Positions 47,912 to 60,300 of a DNA stretch of 64,000 nucleotides are shown piece by piece. The notes beneath the pieces are model-generated. The model was not told the origin of the DNA, did no database searches, and was given only the letters and a program-made list of their open reading frames with translations. Numbering within the stretch: position 1 is the stretch's first letter; each line of letters starts with the position of its first letter. Position numbers and translations under genes: made by a program. Origin of the DNA: Toxoplasma gondii ME49 (taxonomy: Eukaryota; Apicomplexa; Conoidasida; Eucoccidiorida; Sarcocystidae). The stretch lies in assembly GCF_000006565.2 (NCBI RefSeq), contig NC_031467.1, positions 806,001-870,000 of the forward strand, read 5' to 3'.

Positions 47912-49991
47912 AATCCATCCTTGTGAACGTAGGTCTGTGTCCAGAGGTGTGTGCTGGTGTATATGTTTATACCTGTCTCGGTTGACTGTTGTTTCCTGTC
48001 TCTCTCTCTGTGCTCGCTGCGCACAGTGTTTCAAGAGATATCGTTTGCGTACGGCACATGGCTCGCGTGAGGCTTCGAGTTCCGCTATTTCTACTCTGAA
48101 TGTCACATCGGTTTTTTGTTTCCTCAGTTTCAGAATTCAGACAAGTGCGGCCAATGTCGCCACTATAGCATACGCTCTTTCACAGATGCCTATACTCTCA
48201 CGAGCATGAACTCTCACATTCAAATGTTCTCTTGCAAGTTCCCAGACATGCACTCTATAGATATGCGTACGTTCTATCTCTCTATATACATCTATGTGTG
48301 TCTAAGGTTCGGCGGACGTGTATGTACTTAGTGTGTTAATAGCTGTATCTACTTTAAGATATATACGTAAACGTGTATATGTATATGTGCGGATTTCTCC
48401 AGACGCGCAGGCCTTTTGTGAGTTGACTGGCTGAGTTTTTTTAGATTTGCGCCGGTTGGAGACGTCGATCCGTCATACACTTTTCAGCTTGGAACGAGAG
48501 CAGAGACACTTTCGAGGTGAGGCGAGACACGTGAGGTTTTCTGCGTCTTGTGGAAGATTGAACTTGATTTTTCTTGCGATCGGCATGCGCGTCTTTTTCC
48601 CCGTCGCTCTGAAAGAGGAGTTTCGGCGCGTTTTTCCATTCCCGCTGAGGAGAGGAAGAAACAGAGGAGACGGACCAACCACGAGCTTCCGTGGGATATC
48701 TGTCGGGCCTCTCTTCCGCGCTGTGAAGGGCGGGTGACAACTCAGACGCGCAGGCGGCGCTGTCCCTGTCCTTTGAATTTCGATGACTCTTTACTGTTCG
48801 CCATTCTTGTCTACTCTCGTGTGTGATCTGTGCTCTTCGCTCTCTTTTCCTGTTTTGATCTTTGGGATTCTCTGTCCTCCTTCTCTCGCTTTTTTCGTTC
48901 TTCCTGACTTTTGCTTTTGTCTTCATCGGCTCGTGTCTGTCCAGTCTCTGCCTTCTCTTTCGTCTTTGCGACCGCCTTCTGTCTCTCGCCAGTTCTTCGT
49001 AGGTTGAGTCCTCGTGTCTATTTCGAGCCCCGCAGTTTTGGGTCGCTTCTTCTCTCTGAGAAGCCGGCGTTCTTCTTAAAAGAACGAAACGGTCTAGGTC
49101 CTGAGAGAACCGGAGGCCGCAGCAGCACTCCACGCTCTCGCCACTTTGCTCTTTCCCTCTGCGGAGGATCCAGGCTCATCGGGATTTGCCTTTCGACTGG
49201 GCGTTTTCCTTTGCGGCCGCTCTGTATGCAGTCGTCGTCTTCGTCGCCCTGTCCTCCGCTCTCTACTTTGCTTGGAGTCCGGCGTTGCGCACCGTCTCCT
49301 ACCTGCGAGATGTGAGTTTTCTTCAGATTCTGAGAGCTCTCACACCTTGCTTCGCTTGACAGAATGCATTGGAAGCAGTGTGAGAAAGAGAAACGGACAT
49401 CTTCCGACGGCTTCTGTCGAGGGTGTTGTATGGAATGCCAGCGGTGAGACGACAAGACTGTCAGAAGAACCAATACTCGAGCGTTCAACGAACGTTTTGT
49501 CTCCTTCTTCAGCTGGACCTCGTTGCGGCCGTCTGCGAGGTCTTCCCCGTCCTTCTCGGCGTTGCATGCATTCTCTTGCTCCTACGGCAGCGCGCGTGCT
49601 ACGAGAAAATCCACGAACGCCGCATGTGAGAAGAAAGCGGTACAAACGCTTGCCTTCAACGTCTCCGCAGTTGCCTGCCCGGTGGTCGCACCTCCCCATT
49701 CTCGCTCTTCATCCCCCTTCGCCCCCCTTCCCCCCCACCGACTGCAGTTCCCCATTCAAGTCACACCGTTTTTTTTATCAAGACCTACGCACATGTCACC
49801 ACAGTTGTAAATCGATTTATGCGAAGAGTTGTGTATGCGTGTGTGGATGCTTCTGTAGAGCTGTCGCTTGGTTTCTTCTGTGTTGAGGTGCGAGCAAAGA
49901 GCGAGAATTCTTCTTTGGCTCCGTTTCTCCTCAGTTACCTCCAGCGGTTGAACATGTCACTCCTGCAGCTGCACCTTTTCTTCGACTACTC
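45918..49991 (+). CDS. Multi-exon membrane protein, family not recognised (ends unresolved)
   Basis: Exons found by acceptor/donor and phase agreement: 45918-46010, 46158-46315, 46942-47014, 47106-47359, 48027-48066, 48128-48266, 48445-48516, then 49174-49311, 49513-49625 and 49935-49991. One small exon (length 2 modulo 3) is missing between 48516 and 49174. The middle part contains CGQCRHYSIRSFTDAY and FSCKFPDMHSID, which look like a folded soluble domain with paired Cys. The later exons contain two membrane spans (FSFAAALYAVVVFVALSSAL and FPVLLGVACILLLL), joined by a short basic loop, then RQRACYEKIHERR and YLQRLNMSLLQLHLFFDY. A simple reading would stop at 49629, but GTGAGA at 49626 splices in phase to 49935. 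No homology is claimed. Probable membrane or secretory location. Confidence 0.45.
45920..45950 (+). repeat. Perfect 12-bp inverted repeat (hairpin), 7-base loop
   Basis: ACTAGGAGAGCT at 45920-45931 is followed by GCTATCC and then AGCTCTCCTAGT at 45939-45950, an exact reverse complement. It begins two bases into the proposed exon 45918-46010. Confidence 0.9.
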
Positions 49992-50495
49992 GTGAGTTGA
50001 TTGACTTGGATCCCCGGCTTTTCTGCTGTTCACACTAGTGACGGATACACACAGGAAAAAGAAAAAAGGCATTTCAGGCTGTTCTCTGCTGAGTGTGCCA
50101 GCCTCTTCGTCGCGTTTCCTTCTCGTTTTCCAGCTGTCACAGCCTCTCCATCTCCGTGATCTCTGTGCAACTCTTCCTCTCTACACAAACGCGAAAGCAT
50201 CGAAGAGCCGCTCACTCCTCACATACGCCGTCCGTCTCACCGTGTGCCACTACCTACAACCAGACCCAGCAAATAAACATATTCACATATATACATATAT
50301 ATATACATATACATATATATATATATATATATATATCTGATTCTCTCATCTCTGGGAGCGCTAGAGTCGATGGTTTTGAAGGTGGAAAAACTCGATGCAT
50401 GTAAATGCATATTTGTATATATAAATGTCTATATATTTCTTTGAAAATGCATAGATATATATTTGTATATGCGTATGCGTCTACATATTTATGCC

Positions 50496-50527
<32 letters not shown>

Positions 50528-53500
50528 CGTACGTGTGTGAGAGCAGATGGTCGGGGTTGTGGGCTAGAGGAAAATGCTGGTTCCTGTGTTGCCAGGAGAA
50601 CTGCAGATCGCATGCAACTGCACTGGACAGTCTGTCGGTGTCTGTCTCCGCGTGTAGGTCCCGTTCGCTGTGGATCTGTCGGCACCCTGTTGACTCCACA
50701 ACTCGCGTTCTCTCTCGCGCTACGGCTCAGTAGAGTGCCGTCTGCCGCGGCTGCTGGGAGTCGGATTCATACCTGAAGGCGCGACGTCGAGAAAGAGTTT
50801 AGGGTACAGAACGCGGGTGTTGTTTTGACTGTGAGGGAAGGCGGAGAGGGGAGAGCTTTGTTCCAGAACAGGTTTTCGTCTGCTCCTCTGTGACAGAGCT
50901 TCTCAACTGACAAGAAGTATCACCTGCACAGGGATCCGATTGACAGTCTCGCCGTGTACAGAGGCCAGCGTCTCTGTCTCCCTCTTGGGTCGGGCGGCCG
51001 TTGCGGGGCGTATGCGGCGTTCTTCTCGTCTGCGTCTGTGCGAGAAAGTGACCGAGCGCGTGCGAGTGTTCGAAGCGGATTTTGGCTTGTGCGAGTGGAA
51101 CTTTTTCGCTTTGTTCGAAGTGCTCCACACTGCAGAGTTCTCGCAGTCTGCGCGACGCTTCTCTCTTCTCGGCTTCTCGCCACACCTGGGCGCGTTCCAG
51201 GGAGTTCTTGGGCGCTGGGAGGACGAGTCCGCAGCCGACGCATGGCGTTCTCTGCGCAACGAAGTTGATGCTCGGTGACCCAGGTGATTGTTTGACGGAA
51301 CTTTCCGGACAGTGGAAAGATCTGTGTTGCGGAAGAGTTTGGACCACCGCATGTTGAGTCAGAGCTGCAAGCCGACCTTTCTGCTCGCTGTTGCGCGGTA
51401 CGAGCGCAGGCGACAGGCTTCCGAAAAACACCCGGGAGAAGAGCTGCTGACGCGCAGTCCAGGTCACAGTTCTGGGGTGCAGATGGCCGTTGCTCTCGCC
51501 GGGGAATCCCGAGTGGTGAGAGTCGTCCCCAACAGAATCGACGTGGAACAACTTCAACGTCGCAAGACTCGAAAAGGCACGACTCAGCGAAGGAGGTCGT
51601 AGATCGACCACAAAGATAAACTCCAAGGCGATACACTCCGTGGATGCGCTATTAGACAGCATCGCAGAGCATGGGTGGGGTGTCGCATTTAGTATGCCAA
51701 CGGATGATTCGCTGCTCGCACACGGCTCCTCTCGTCACCATAGAAGAGTGTGACACTAACGGGATACGCTGCCGAGAAGTCTGGACCGTAAACAGATACA
51801 CAGGTGGACCTCCACTGCATCCATTGGCAAAGACATCTGTAGACCTACAGATACATGCACTGGTACCTATATATATATATATATATATATAATGTAGATA
51901 CATGTATACCTACATACATGAATATTCGAGCGGACGCAGCCTTCCCTGGATGGCTTCCTTCGTTCACATCGAGACGAAACGTCGCCAGAGGACGCTCTCC
52001 AGGTTTCCGGAACTCACATCCGTCAAATGAGAGCTTATTTAGAGGGAATTTCTCGTCGCCACTTGCAGGGGTTTTGTCAAAAGAATCAATCAGATACCAA
52101 CTGAAGCGGGACTCTCGATAACCGGTGATGAAACAGGATTTCTATTTTTATATGTACACCACCTTTTTCTAGGATGTACGACGAGTTCGGCTTCTGGCTT
52201 AGATGTCGGTCTTTGTTTACCTCATGCAAGGTCTCCTGCGCTCTTCATAACCATTATGTGAGTCAGTGCCAGTGGAAGCTGTGTGAAAACTATTTTCCAA
52301 CGACGGCAGCCAAGCCTTCACACCACCTTAGCGGATCGAAGCTTGCCTGAGGGTTTGCGTTGCAACTTTTTTGTGTGTTTTTGAACCGCTAGCAACAGCG
52401 GCTAGATCCGCCCAGGAGTCTTGTCTGTGAACCGGAAGCTCGCGGTGCAGAAAATATGAAAGACGCAGGTTTAACAGGATACTCATACACGGCCGAGAAG
52501 AGGCACTTCCCCGCGAAGCGGTCACCGTTTTAACTGCACGGTAAAAGAGGGAGAGTTCGAGCAGCAACACCGGAGGAGTCCTCTCTGTCAAAAGCGCGAA
52601 AGAAGAAAACTCAAAAGAGGGAGCATTGTGGCTTGGAAGTGGACGGTGACTCTGTAAAACACTCTACCTGCTTTACATCTTAACTTTTCTCCGAAAAGGA
52701 TTCTGGCGGCGCCTTGACGCAAAACAGCAGTAGCCTTTCCTTTTTTCCCAGGCTCCGGCTTCACGAGAGAAAATAGAGGAGCATATCGACGCCACAGACT
52801 TTCATTGGAGCGTCAGCGCGAGAGCAGTAGTGAAGACGAGAGGGAAAGCGAACATGAAATCAGCGAGAAATCGCTTAGGGCATTCCCGCCGTTCACAGCG
52901 CCAGCAGAGGGACCGCTTGTACCGCTGTTTCGATTCTTTCGCACTTCTCTTTTTTGTTCTCGTGTCGAAGGAAGTCGACGTTGAACGAAGGTGAAAGAAC
53001 TTACGGACGCCGCTCTCGCCTGGCACCTCGCTATATAGAGGGAAGAAGGAGAGGAACTCGGCAGGAACGCGGCGGCGATCTTCGCGGAGCCGCGCGCCGT
53101 TGGCCATCGAAAGCGCATGCACGCTTTTTTTTGCATGCATGCGTGCCAAGGTCGGTGCCCCCACAAAGGCTTGACAACACCAGCTAGACGAAAACAACTG
53201 CACTCGCGAAAGATTCTGCAGAGGAAAGGCAATTTTCCAGAAAGACGGTGGAGATAAAGCAAGAAGGGACGGGGTCGAGGCGGTAGGGAACTGGCAGCCG
53301 CGATTGCGACGAGCGTCGCATGCATGCATCTTTCTCTCAGACTTCAAGTCAGACGAAGAAGAGATTTTTTCCGCCACACGACTCTCTATCTTTTGCCGTG
53401 CCCCCCTTTTTACATGAAAGGTCAAGAACATCTTTTTTTTTTCGGATAAGATACGCTCGTTCCTCTTGCCTGCCTTGTACTTGCGACCCGCGTTTCCTCA

Positions 53501-54302
53501 GTTTTTCCCTGACCGACGCCGAGTCCAGAGCCTACTGCAGCTTTTCCGCCTGCCGTTCTTCTTTTTCTCTCTCTGCCATTTCGGATTTCTGCCGACTGAC
53601 GAGTCGCGGGTGACTCACATTTTATTTTGAGAATGCAGACTGGTTCGTGATTCGCCACAGCTCTGCATGAACGCAAACCGTACGAGGTTTAATCCATCCC
53701 AGCTGTGCATCTCAGCTGGTGCTCGGCTGTAGATGCTGGTCATGAAGAACACAATCGAACGTGGATCTGGTCTGCCACTGAAACTGAAGAGTCTAAGGGA
53801 TAAGTGGAAAAAGGACAACTGATGCGTCTGTCTCCTGTCCCCGTCAGCATTTATGTGATCCGTTACCTACCGACGGAGTTTCCATCTCAGGTTCAAGTTG
53901 ACAAAATTCGATGGCAATTCGTAGATTTTCCTCCGCGACCCCTGCCAGTCTGCCGCGACCTTTCCTCGCCAGGTCGTAGCCGTCTCTCGTTTTCTTTTAA
54001 ACCGTCTTCTCTCTTCCTCGGAGAGACCTGAAGCTCGTCCGGATGCTGCTCTACGCGGCTGCTCCTGGCCTTTTTTCAGGCGTTTTGTGAGGGGTCGAGT
54101 TCCCTCTCCCTCGTTTTCGCTTGTGATCTCCGCTTCGGTTCGTTCCAGCCGGTCTTAGAGGTTTGCAGTCGCTGTTCTGTCTCGCACTCTTCGTGACTCG
54201 ATTCTCGCGTCTCTTTCGAAATCTAGCGAAGGATAGACTTTTTTACGCCCCCACTTCAGTTCCTAGCAACTTCTGCGCCAAAGTCGACAGACACTCGACA
54301 AG
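49992..54302. other. Region between the membrane protein and the fusion gene
   Basis: 4.3 kb. It may hold the unresolved 3' exons of the preceding membrane protein: a hydrophobic stretch from 50143 (SLSISVISVQLFLS) joins 49991 in phase, and 53502-53630 after TTTCCTCAG reads as a hydrophobic C-terminus. (TA)n tracts lie at 50281-50337, 50489-50527 and 51869-51892. 50799-51662 is open in several frames on both strands. TGCATGC words at 53110-53140 and 53318-53330 and a pyrimidine-rich stretch up to 54302 suit the promoter/5' UTR of the fusion gene. Confidence 0.35.
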
Positions 54303-57300
54303 ATGCAATTCCACAGGCAGGCCTTGCCGCCCTCGCTGGCCGCGTCTTCTCTCCTTCCTCGCTCTTCCCTGTCTGTTCGTCTCCTCTCCCAGATCTACGA
54401 GGACACTCTGGGCGAAGCGTATGGACTGGAGACTCCCTTCTCGTCGTCCTCGTCGCTCTCCTCGAAACCTTCCTACCGGCCTCTGCTCTACGCAGACTAT
54501 GCCGCGAGTGGGCGAGCTCTGAAGAGCGTGGAGGAGTTTCTTCTTCTTCGCGTCCTCCCGCTCTACGGCAACACACACACGCAGGAAAGTGCAACGGGGA
54601 AGCAAGCCAATCAGCTCCTCGAGGAGGTAAGCGCCGGTGCATGCGCAGGAGCAGGTCTCCAGTGAAGAACTCCGCTGCAGTTCGCGGTCTCGAATGCGCG
54701 CACTCGCGTCGCACAGGTGTCAAGTTCGCTTCGACTCTCAAGCTCACAAAGCGAGACTTCTCGACCGCTTGCATGCAGAGACTGACGCGTCGGGCGCGGG
54801 TCGCCACAGATCCAGAGAGAGAGAGTGTGAAAAACCAAGAAGGATAGACATACAGGGGCGGCTTGAGCACCCTGTAAAACTCCAGGAAGACTTTACGCTA
54901 CGGACTGGAACCGAACTGCGAAGAAGCAACGAAAGAAGTCCTTTAGAAAGTGAAGGAGCGAAACAGAGATTGCCTCGTCGCTTTGCGATATGCATACGCC
55001 TCGACACTGCACCGTGCTTGGAAACAGAGGCATTGTACAACCTCGAGTCATCCGTGCGATGACCCCACTTACGAGATGTACGGACACCGACGTCCGGATG
55101 TGGATGCCTCTCGACATTGATGGTTCTCTGTTCCTGCAGACGCGGACATCTCTCTGTGTATCCGTTCGGAATTGTGCACCTTCCATCTCAGTGTTCGGAT
55201 TCCGATCCATCCCTCAGTGTAGCAGCAGTCATTTCTGATGCATGCATGTTCGTCAAGTGTATCGACTCCCATATATGCCTATCTGTCGTTGTATATCGGT
55301 TTCTGACAATCTTCATCGAAGTGTATGCATGCCTGTATGCTTTTGCGAGGTGTGGGGTGGTGCTGTATGCGTCCCCCTGGGAGGACGCATGTTTGCAAAC
55401 ATGCAGTCGGCCGCGCGTTTCTCGCTTGAAACTGTCTACTAAAGTCGTGCCGTGTGTTTGACGCGTTGCAGGCGCGGCACATTGTGAAGATGTATTTCAA
55501 CTGCAGCCACAAAGACGCGGTGATTTTCTGTGGAGGCGGAGCGTCTGCGGCGGTGTCCAAGTTCCTGCAAATTCTGTTGCTCTCTGCGCCGCATGCAGCT
55601 TGCGCATGGGCTTCCTCGGCTGTCTGTGGAGACACTGGACGTTCGCGGTCTCGGGAACCGGTTTTCTCCTCTTCTCCTTCTTCTTCCTTTCTCTCCACTT
55701 TCTTTGCCCTCTTCGAAGAAGATCGGTGGGGAAGCTTTGTCTGTCGCGCTTGCGGGGCTCGCCTCAAAACCGCTGCACATGCACGCAGACACATGCCTGT
55801 TCACCCTCATTTCAAGTTCCTTTCTCCAGTTTCCTCTTCTTCTTCCTCTTCTTCCTCTTCTTCCTCTTCTTCCTCTCCTTCCTCTCCTTCCTCTTCTTCT
55901 TCTAATGTGCCTGCGGGTGTTTGCTGTTCGTCTCGGAGTCCTCTTGCTGCTTCGGAGGTTCCTGAGGGAGAAGCACTGCGTGGAGGGGAGAAGAGGCGCG
56001 CGCGCGTCCACTTGCGCATCCACTTCTTCGTAGATCCCTGCTGTCACCATTCTTCCTTTCTCCCCTTCAAGGAGTTAGCCACTGCGTCTGGTCTCGCCTC
56101 AGCTTCTTCGCTGCAGGCGTCGAGCGACAGTTCGGTGACAGGGTGTTTTCCAGAAAAAGAGCAAACGATTTCTACCGAGTGTGCAGAGGGACGTTATTCG
56201 TACCGCGGTGCAGCGGAGAGGCCGCAGGGGCGCCAAACCACGGAGACAGCAGGGACATTTCGGGAGACACCGGAGCCTCCGGTAGACATGCACTTTTTCT
56301 TCTCTTTCTTCGACCTCGACATGCGTACGGCGACGCTCGCGCCTCTCTCCGTTTTGGAGAAACTGAGAGAAGAAGAACAGGTCTGCGCACGGTTGAACGA
56401 TGCATGCAGAGAACGCGACTCAACGAGCGCGACGACAGCCAAACAGAACCATAGCGACATTGACGGGAAGAGGAGACACGAAGACATCTACGTCTCTCTC
56501 CCGGTCTGCATCTTCTCCGCCGCCTCCAATGTCACTGGCCTCATCAGCCCCACTCTCCCGTCTTCTTCTCCTTCTTCCTCTTCTTCTCCTTCTTTCGCTT
56601 CTTCTCCTTCTTTCGCTTTTTCCCCTTTTTCCGCTTCTTCCTTGAGCGATCGCTCGAAGCTTTCGATGGCTCAACTGAATCGGATCGTTCACCACTTTGG
56701 CGGTGTGTCTTGTTGGGACTTCGCGGGGGCGGCTTCGCACATCGGCGCGGACGTCAACTGGGCCGGCGGAGGCGGGAGGCTGAGACTTCCGGTGGACGGA
56801 GGCCGAGTTGCCGGAGGCCGCGAGGGAGTCGAGACAGGCCGCTGTGAACTCCAGACGAGAGAACACAAGCTTTGCGTGGAAATCGACGAGCAAGGCGCTG
56901 GCGCAGATGTCGTCTTCTTCTCGCCGCACAAACTCCTTGGCGGACCTGGAAGTTGCGGTGAGTGCCTCAAGGCAGGAGATGCGGGCGCCTTCGTTTGGAT
57001 TCGAACGCCGCCGTGGGTCGCGTTGCAGAAGGCTTTGCTTGCACCGTGACCTGCGTTCCTTGTGCGCGGCCTCTCCGTTAATTGACTGCAGAGCTGTTCT
57101 CTCGGGGGACGGCATGCACCCGGAAACCTCCCCACTGTTTTTGCCCGACCTCATGTCAGCTCAGCACCTGTGAGAGGACGCGCGCCTTGTCCGGATTCTC
57201 GTTGCGCTGTAGCTCCACTTGTCCGTCGACGACTGAGTACACCTCTATTCATCATATCTGAACGTCTGTTTCTGCCTGCATAAACGCACACCTAAGTTGC

Positions 57301-60300
57301 GCAGTCGAGACATCCATCTCGATGTGCAGATGCAGGGACGCGTAAACGTCCATACGCATCTCCACATGTTGGCACTTCTATCGACGTGTGCATCTTGAAC
57401 GGGATCCGTTCATGTCTTCATCCACTCTCTCAAGTGGATATGCGGGGAACTGCGTTGGTTGCTCCCGCTTGTTTTCGCGTTTGACGCGTCTGTCCAGCGA
57501 GGCGCGCCCGCCAGAAGCGCAGGCCAGTTGGGCCGTGTCAGACTGTCCTCCTTTCGTCCTGCCGGTGTTTTCAGCATTTCTAAATTCCGGCGTCTCTGTG
57601 TCCTTCTCGCCGGCGCGCATTCCTTTGTTCCGGAGTGGGCGCAAGTCTGTCTCTGCGTTCCTCGTCCACCTTTGCCCTCGCTTTCTTTCTCTTCCTGCGG
57701 CTCGAACAGGTGTGCTTCTGTTGAAGAAGCAGCTGCTTCTCTCCGACCTGCCGGCGCACCCTGGAGGCGGCTCCGTGTACCTGGTGTCTGGACACAAGGC
57801 GGCTGTTTACACACTCGACCGGAGCGAGCACCGGGAAGAAGCCGGGAGTCCGAACCTGCTGGCAATCGTGCGAGCAGCGGCCGCGATTCGCGTTCTCCAG
57901 CAACTCCCGATGGACCTCGTGAGGACTCGCGAGGAACTCTGGACACAGAAGTTGCTTCACAGACTCAGTTCGCACCCCAGGTACGGCTGTCCGAGAAGAA
58001 AGAGAGCCTGCAGGGAGACGAACGCCTCTCTCGCAGGTGTTTACCTTTTCTTCCAAGTGAGTGCACTCCCTGCACCTTCTTCCAGGACTCGGTTCGTCGC
58101 AGTTTTCGTGGGTAGAAACATGCTGCCGCTCAGTGGCGCGCTGTAGACAAGTGAACGAAGGATCTGTCGATAGCCGGAGAGACGAACGAACGGAAAAAAA
58201 CGCGATAGGGACGGCCCAAGTCTCTTGAAAGGTTTGCAGCTGGTGACAACTGGACGCTTTTTCCACGTGGAAACGGTGCAAGAGGTGTGCCCTGTTCGCA
58301 CAGCTGGTGTGGAGCTACCGCAGACCACTGACGGTGGTGGTGAGATACAGTCCTGACCTCGCTTCGATTTGCAAATCGCATTTGGCATCGTAAACGTAGC
58401 ATGCAAACGCTCGTTTTCCAAATAGACGCTGTGGACACCACCTGTGCGCCCAGTGCGCAGGGTTCGTCCGTCAACGAAAGGACGCGTTTTCAATTTAGAA
58501 GAAGAAGAGGCTCGAACGTGCACTTTGACCGAAGCACAGACTGCCCAGTATCCGCAAAACCATGGGGTTTTGCGTGGTTTCTTCTTTTCCAGATTCCGAG
58601 TACTCTCGCATCGAAAATCAAACTCATTCACCGTTCTGTCTCGAGCAGCGACTCCTGTGTCCACGTAGCCTCTCTCACATTCGTGATGGGTTTCTCATCT
58701 CGCACCCTGGTGCTTTCAATACGCGTAGTTCGGCTCCTGGCCTTCGAGTCGACGAAAACGAGCGTTCATGTTGTGTCGCCCCTCTGCGCATCTCGCACGA
58801 ACTTCCCCGTCCGTTGCCCCCGGGAAACTCGTGAGATTCGTCCAGGCTGCAGGCTCAGCAGCTGCTGCGCTTTTTCTTGCTCTTCTCAGAATTCAGATCG
58901 TCGGCGCTCTCCACCCTCGTGTCGGAATCGTCTCGCTGCTGTTTCGATACGGCAACGCGAATCACCCCACTGAACCGACTCACGCTCACACACCGACCGA
59001 CTGTCGCTGCCTGCGGCGAAACTACGCCTTTGGCGGCGGGCTGTATCTACATCAAAACTTCGTCGTGGCGCTGCTGAACGACTTGTTCGGAATCCAAGTC
59101 CGCGGTGGGTGTCTCTGCGCCTCGCCGTACACCTCTTTCCTGCTGTCGATAGACCCCAAGTTGCTGGAGACGATCGAGGCGATGCTCTTGGAGACCGGCC
59201 AGGACGTATTTCGGCCAGGCGTCGTCCGCGTGAGTCTACACGGTCTCATGCGCACCGAGGAATTGGACAAGCTCTCTGCAGCGCTTCTCTGGGTCGCCTC
59301 GAACGGCTGGAAGCTCATGCCTAGGTACGCACAACTTCGTAGCGGAGACTCGCGGCAAAGCCGTCGATTCTCTCTTCTCTTTCCCTGTGGCAGAGTAGCA
59401 GCCAAAGGTGACGTCTTGCGTTTGTGCGAGCAAACGTTTTTAAAAGCGTCTGGGGCTTCCCGTCTCGTCACATCTGTGGACCTCGTGCTTCCTTGCACGT
59501 CATATACGCGTCCCGTTCGCTGTTTTTGTGTCTGGCTGTTTTCGAGAATCGTCCGTCTCCCTCTCTCTCTCTCGGTTTCCGTCTCTCCGCGGAGCTTTCT
59601 CCCTTCCTTCTGTGCTCGATCCGTCTCTTGGTCTCTCTTCCTCTCTGTCTGTCTCTCCATCCTTCTCTCTTTCCTGTGTCTTCTGGGGTCCCCTCCGTCG
59701 GTTTTGCTCTCTTCCCCACCTTTTCTTTTTCTCTCTGCGTGTCTCCCCTCCGTCTTCCTCTCTCTCTTTCTCTCGTTCTCTCTTTCCCTGTGTGTGTTCT
59801 CCAAACGTTGCTGTCCGTCTTCCCCGCTCTTGTGCCTATCCGTATCTCGCCGCCTTTCTCTCGTATTCGTTTTCTTCTCTCAGGTACGAGGTGACGCCCG
59901 AGTCCGGACAGTGGCGAGTCAAGGGATGGGCCGGCCGCCGCGAGGAGGCTGTGCGTACGTGGATTTCTGAAGCCTCGCTTCTTCCTCAAGGCGACAGTGA
60001 AGAGAAGGGAGACCGGACGAAGAACTCAACGGTGTTTGAAGGGACCATTGCGCGGTGCAACGAAACCATTGAGGAGATGTTGAATTTTGCGAATCGAGTC
60101 TTGTCTTCTCATCTCTCGCACTTCCACGCCTCCGCGGCGCCTTCCTTTCACCTTCTCCACTTGCCTCCCCAGAACTCGAGCATGTCCCCCCCACTCGGAG
60201 AAAAGAGATTCTCAGCAGCGACCGCGCCGCTGCAGCACGCACCGCCCGGCCCTGCTCCTCCCAGAGGAGACAGAGGAGACTCGCGAGACAGCGGAGGTTC

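Larger units (their letters stand above)
43861..51892. repeat. (TA)n tracts in intergenic DNA and membrane-protein introns
   Basis: Runs at 43861-43892, 45068-45105, 47390-47455, 47797-47820, 47872-47909, 50281-50337, 50489-50527 and 51869-51892. None lies in a proposed exon. Confidence 0.85.

Noticed and set aside
49146..49886. A 246-codon plus frame
   Set aside because: It is out of frame with the two membrane spans at 49174-49311 and 49513-49625 and is Arg/Ser-rich with no domain.
15893..51892. TA-repeat arrays as a CRISPR array or telomere-like DNA
   Set aside because: No direct repeats with unique spacers and no TTTAGGG arrays. They are simple dinucleotide microsatellites.
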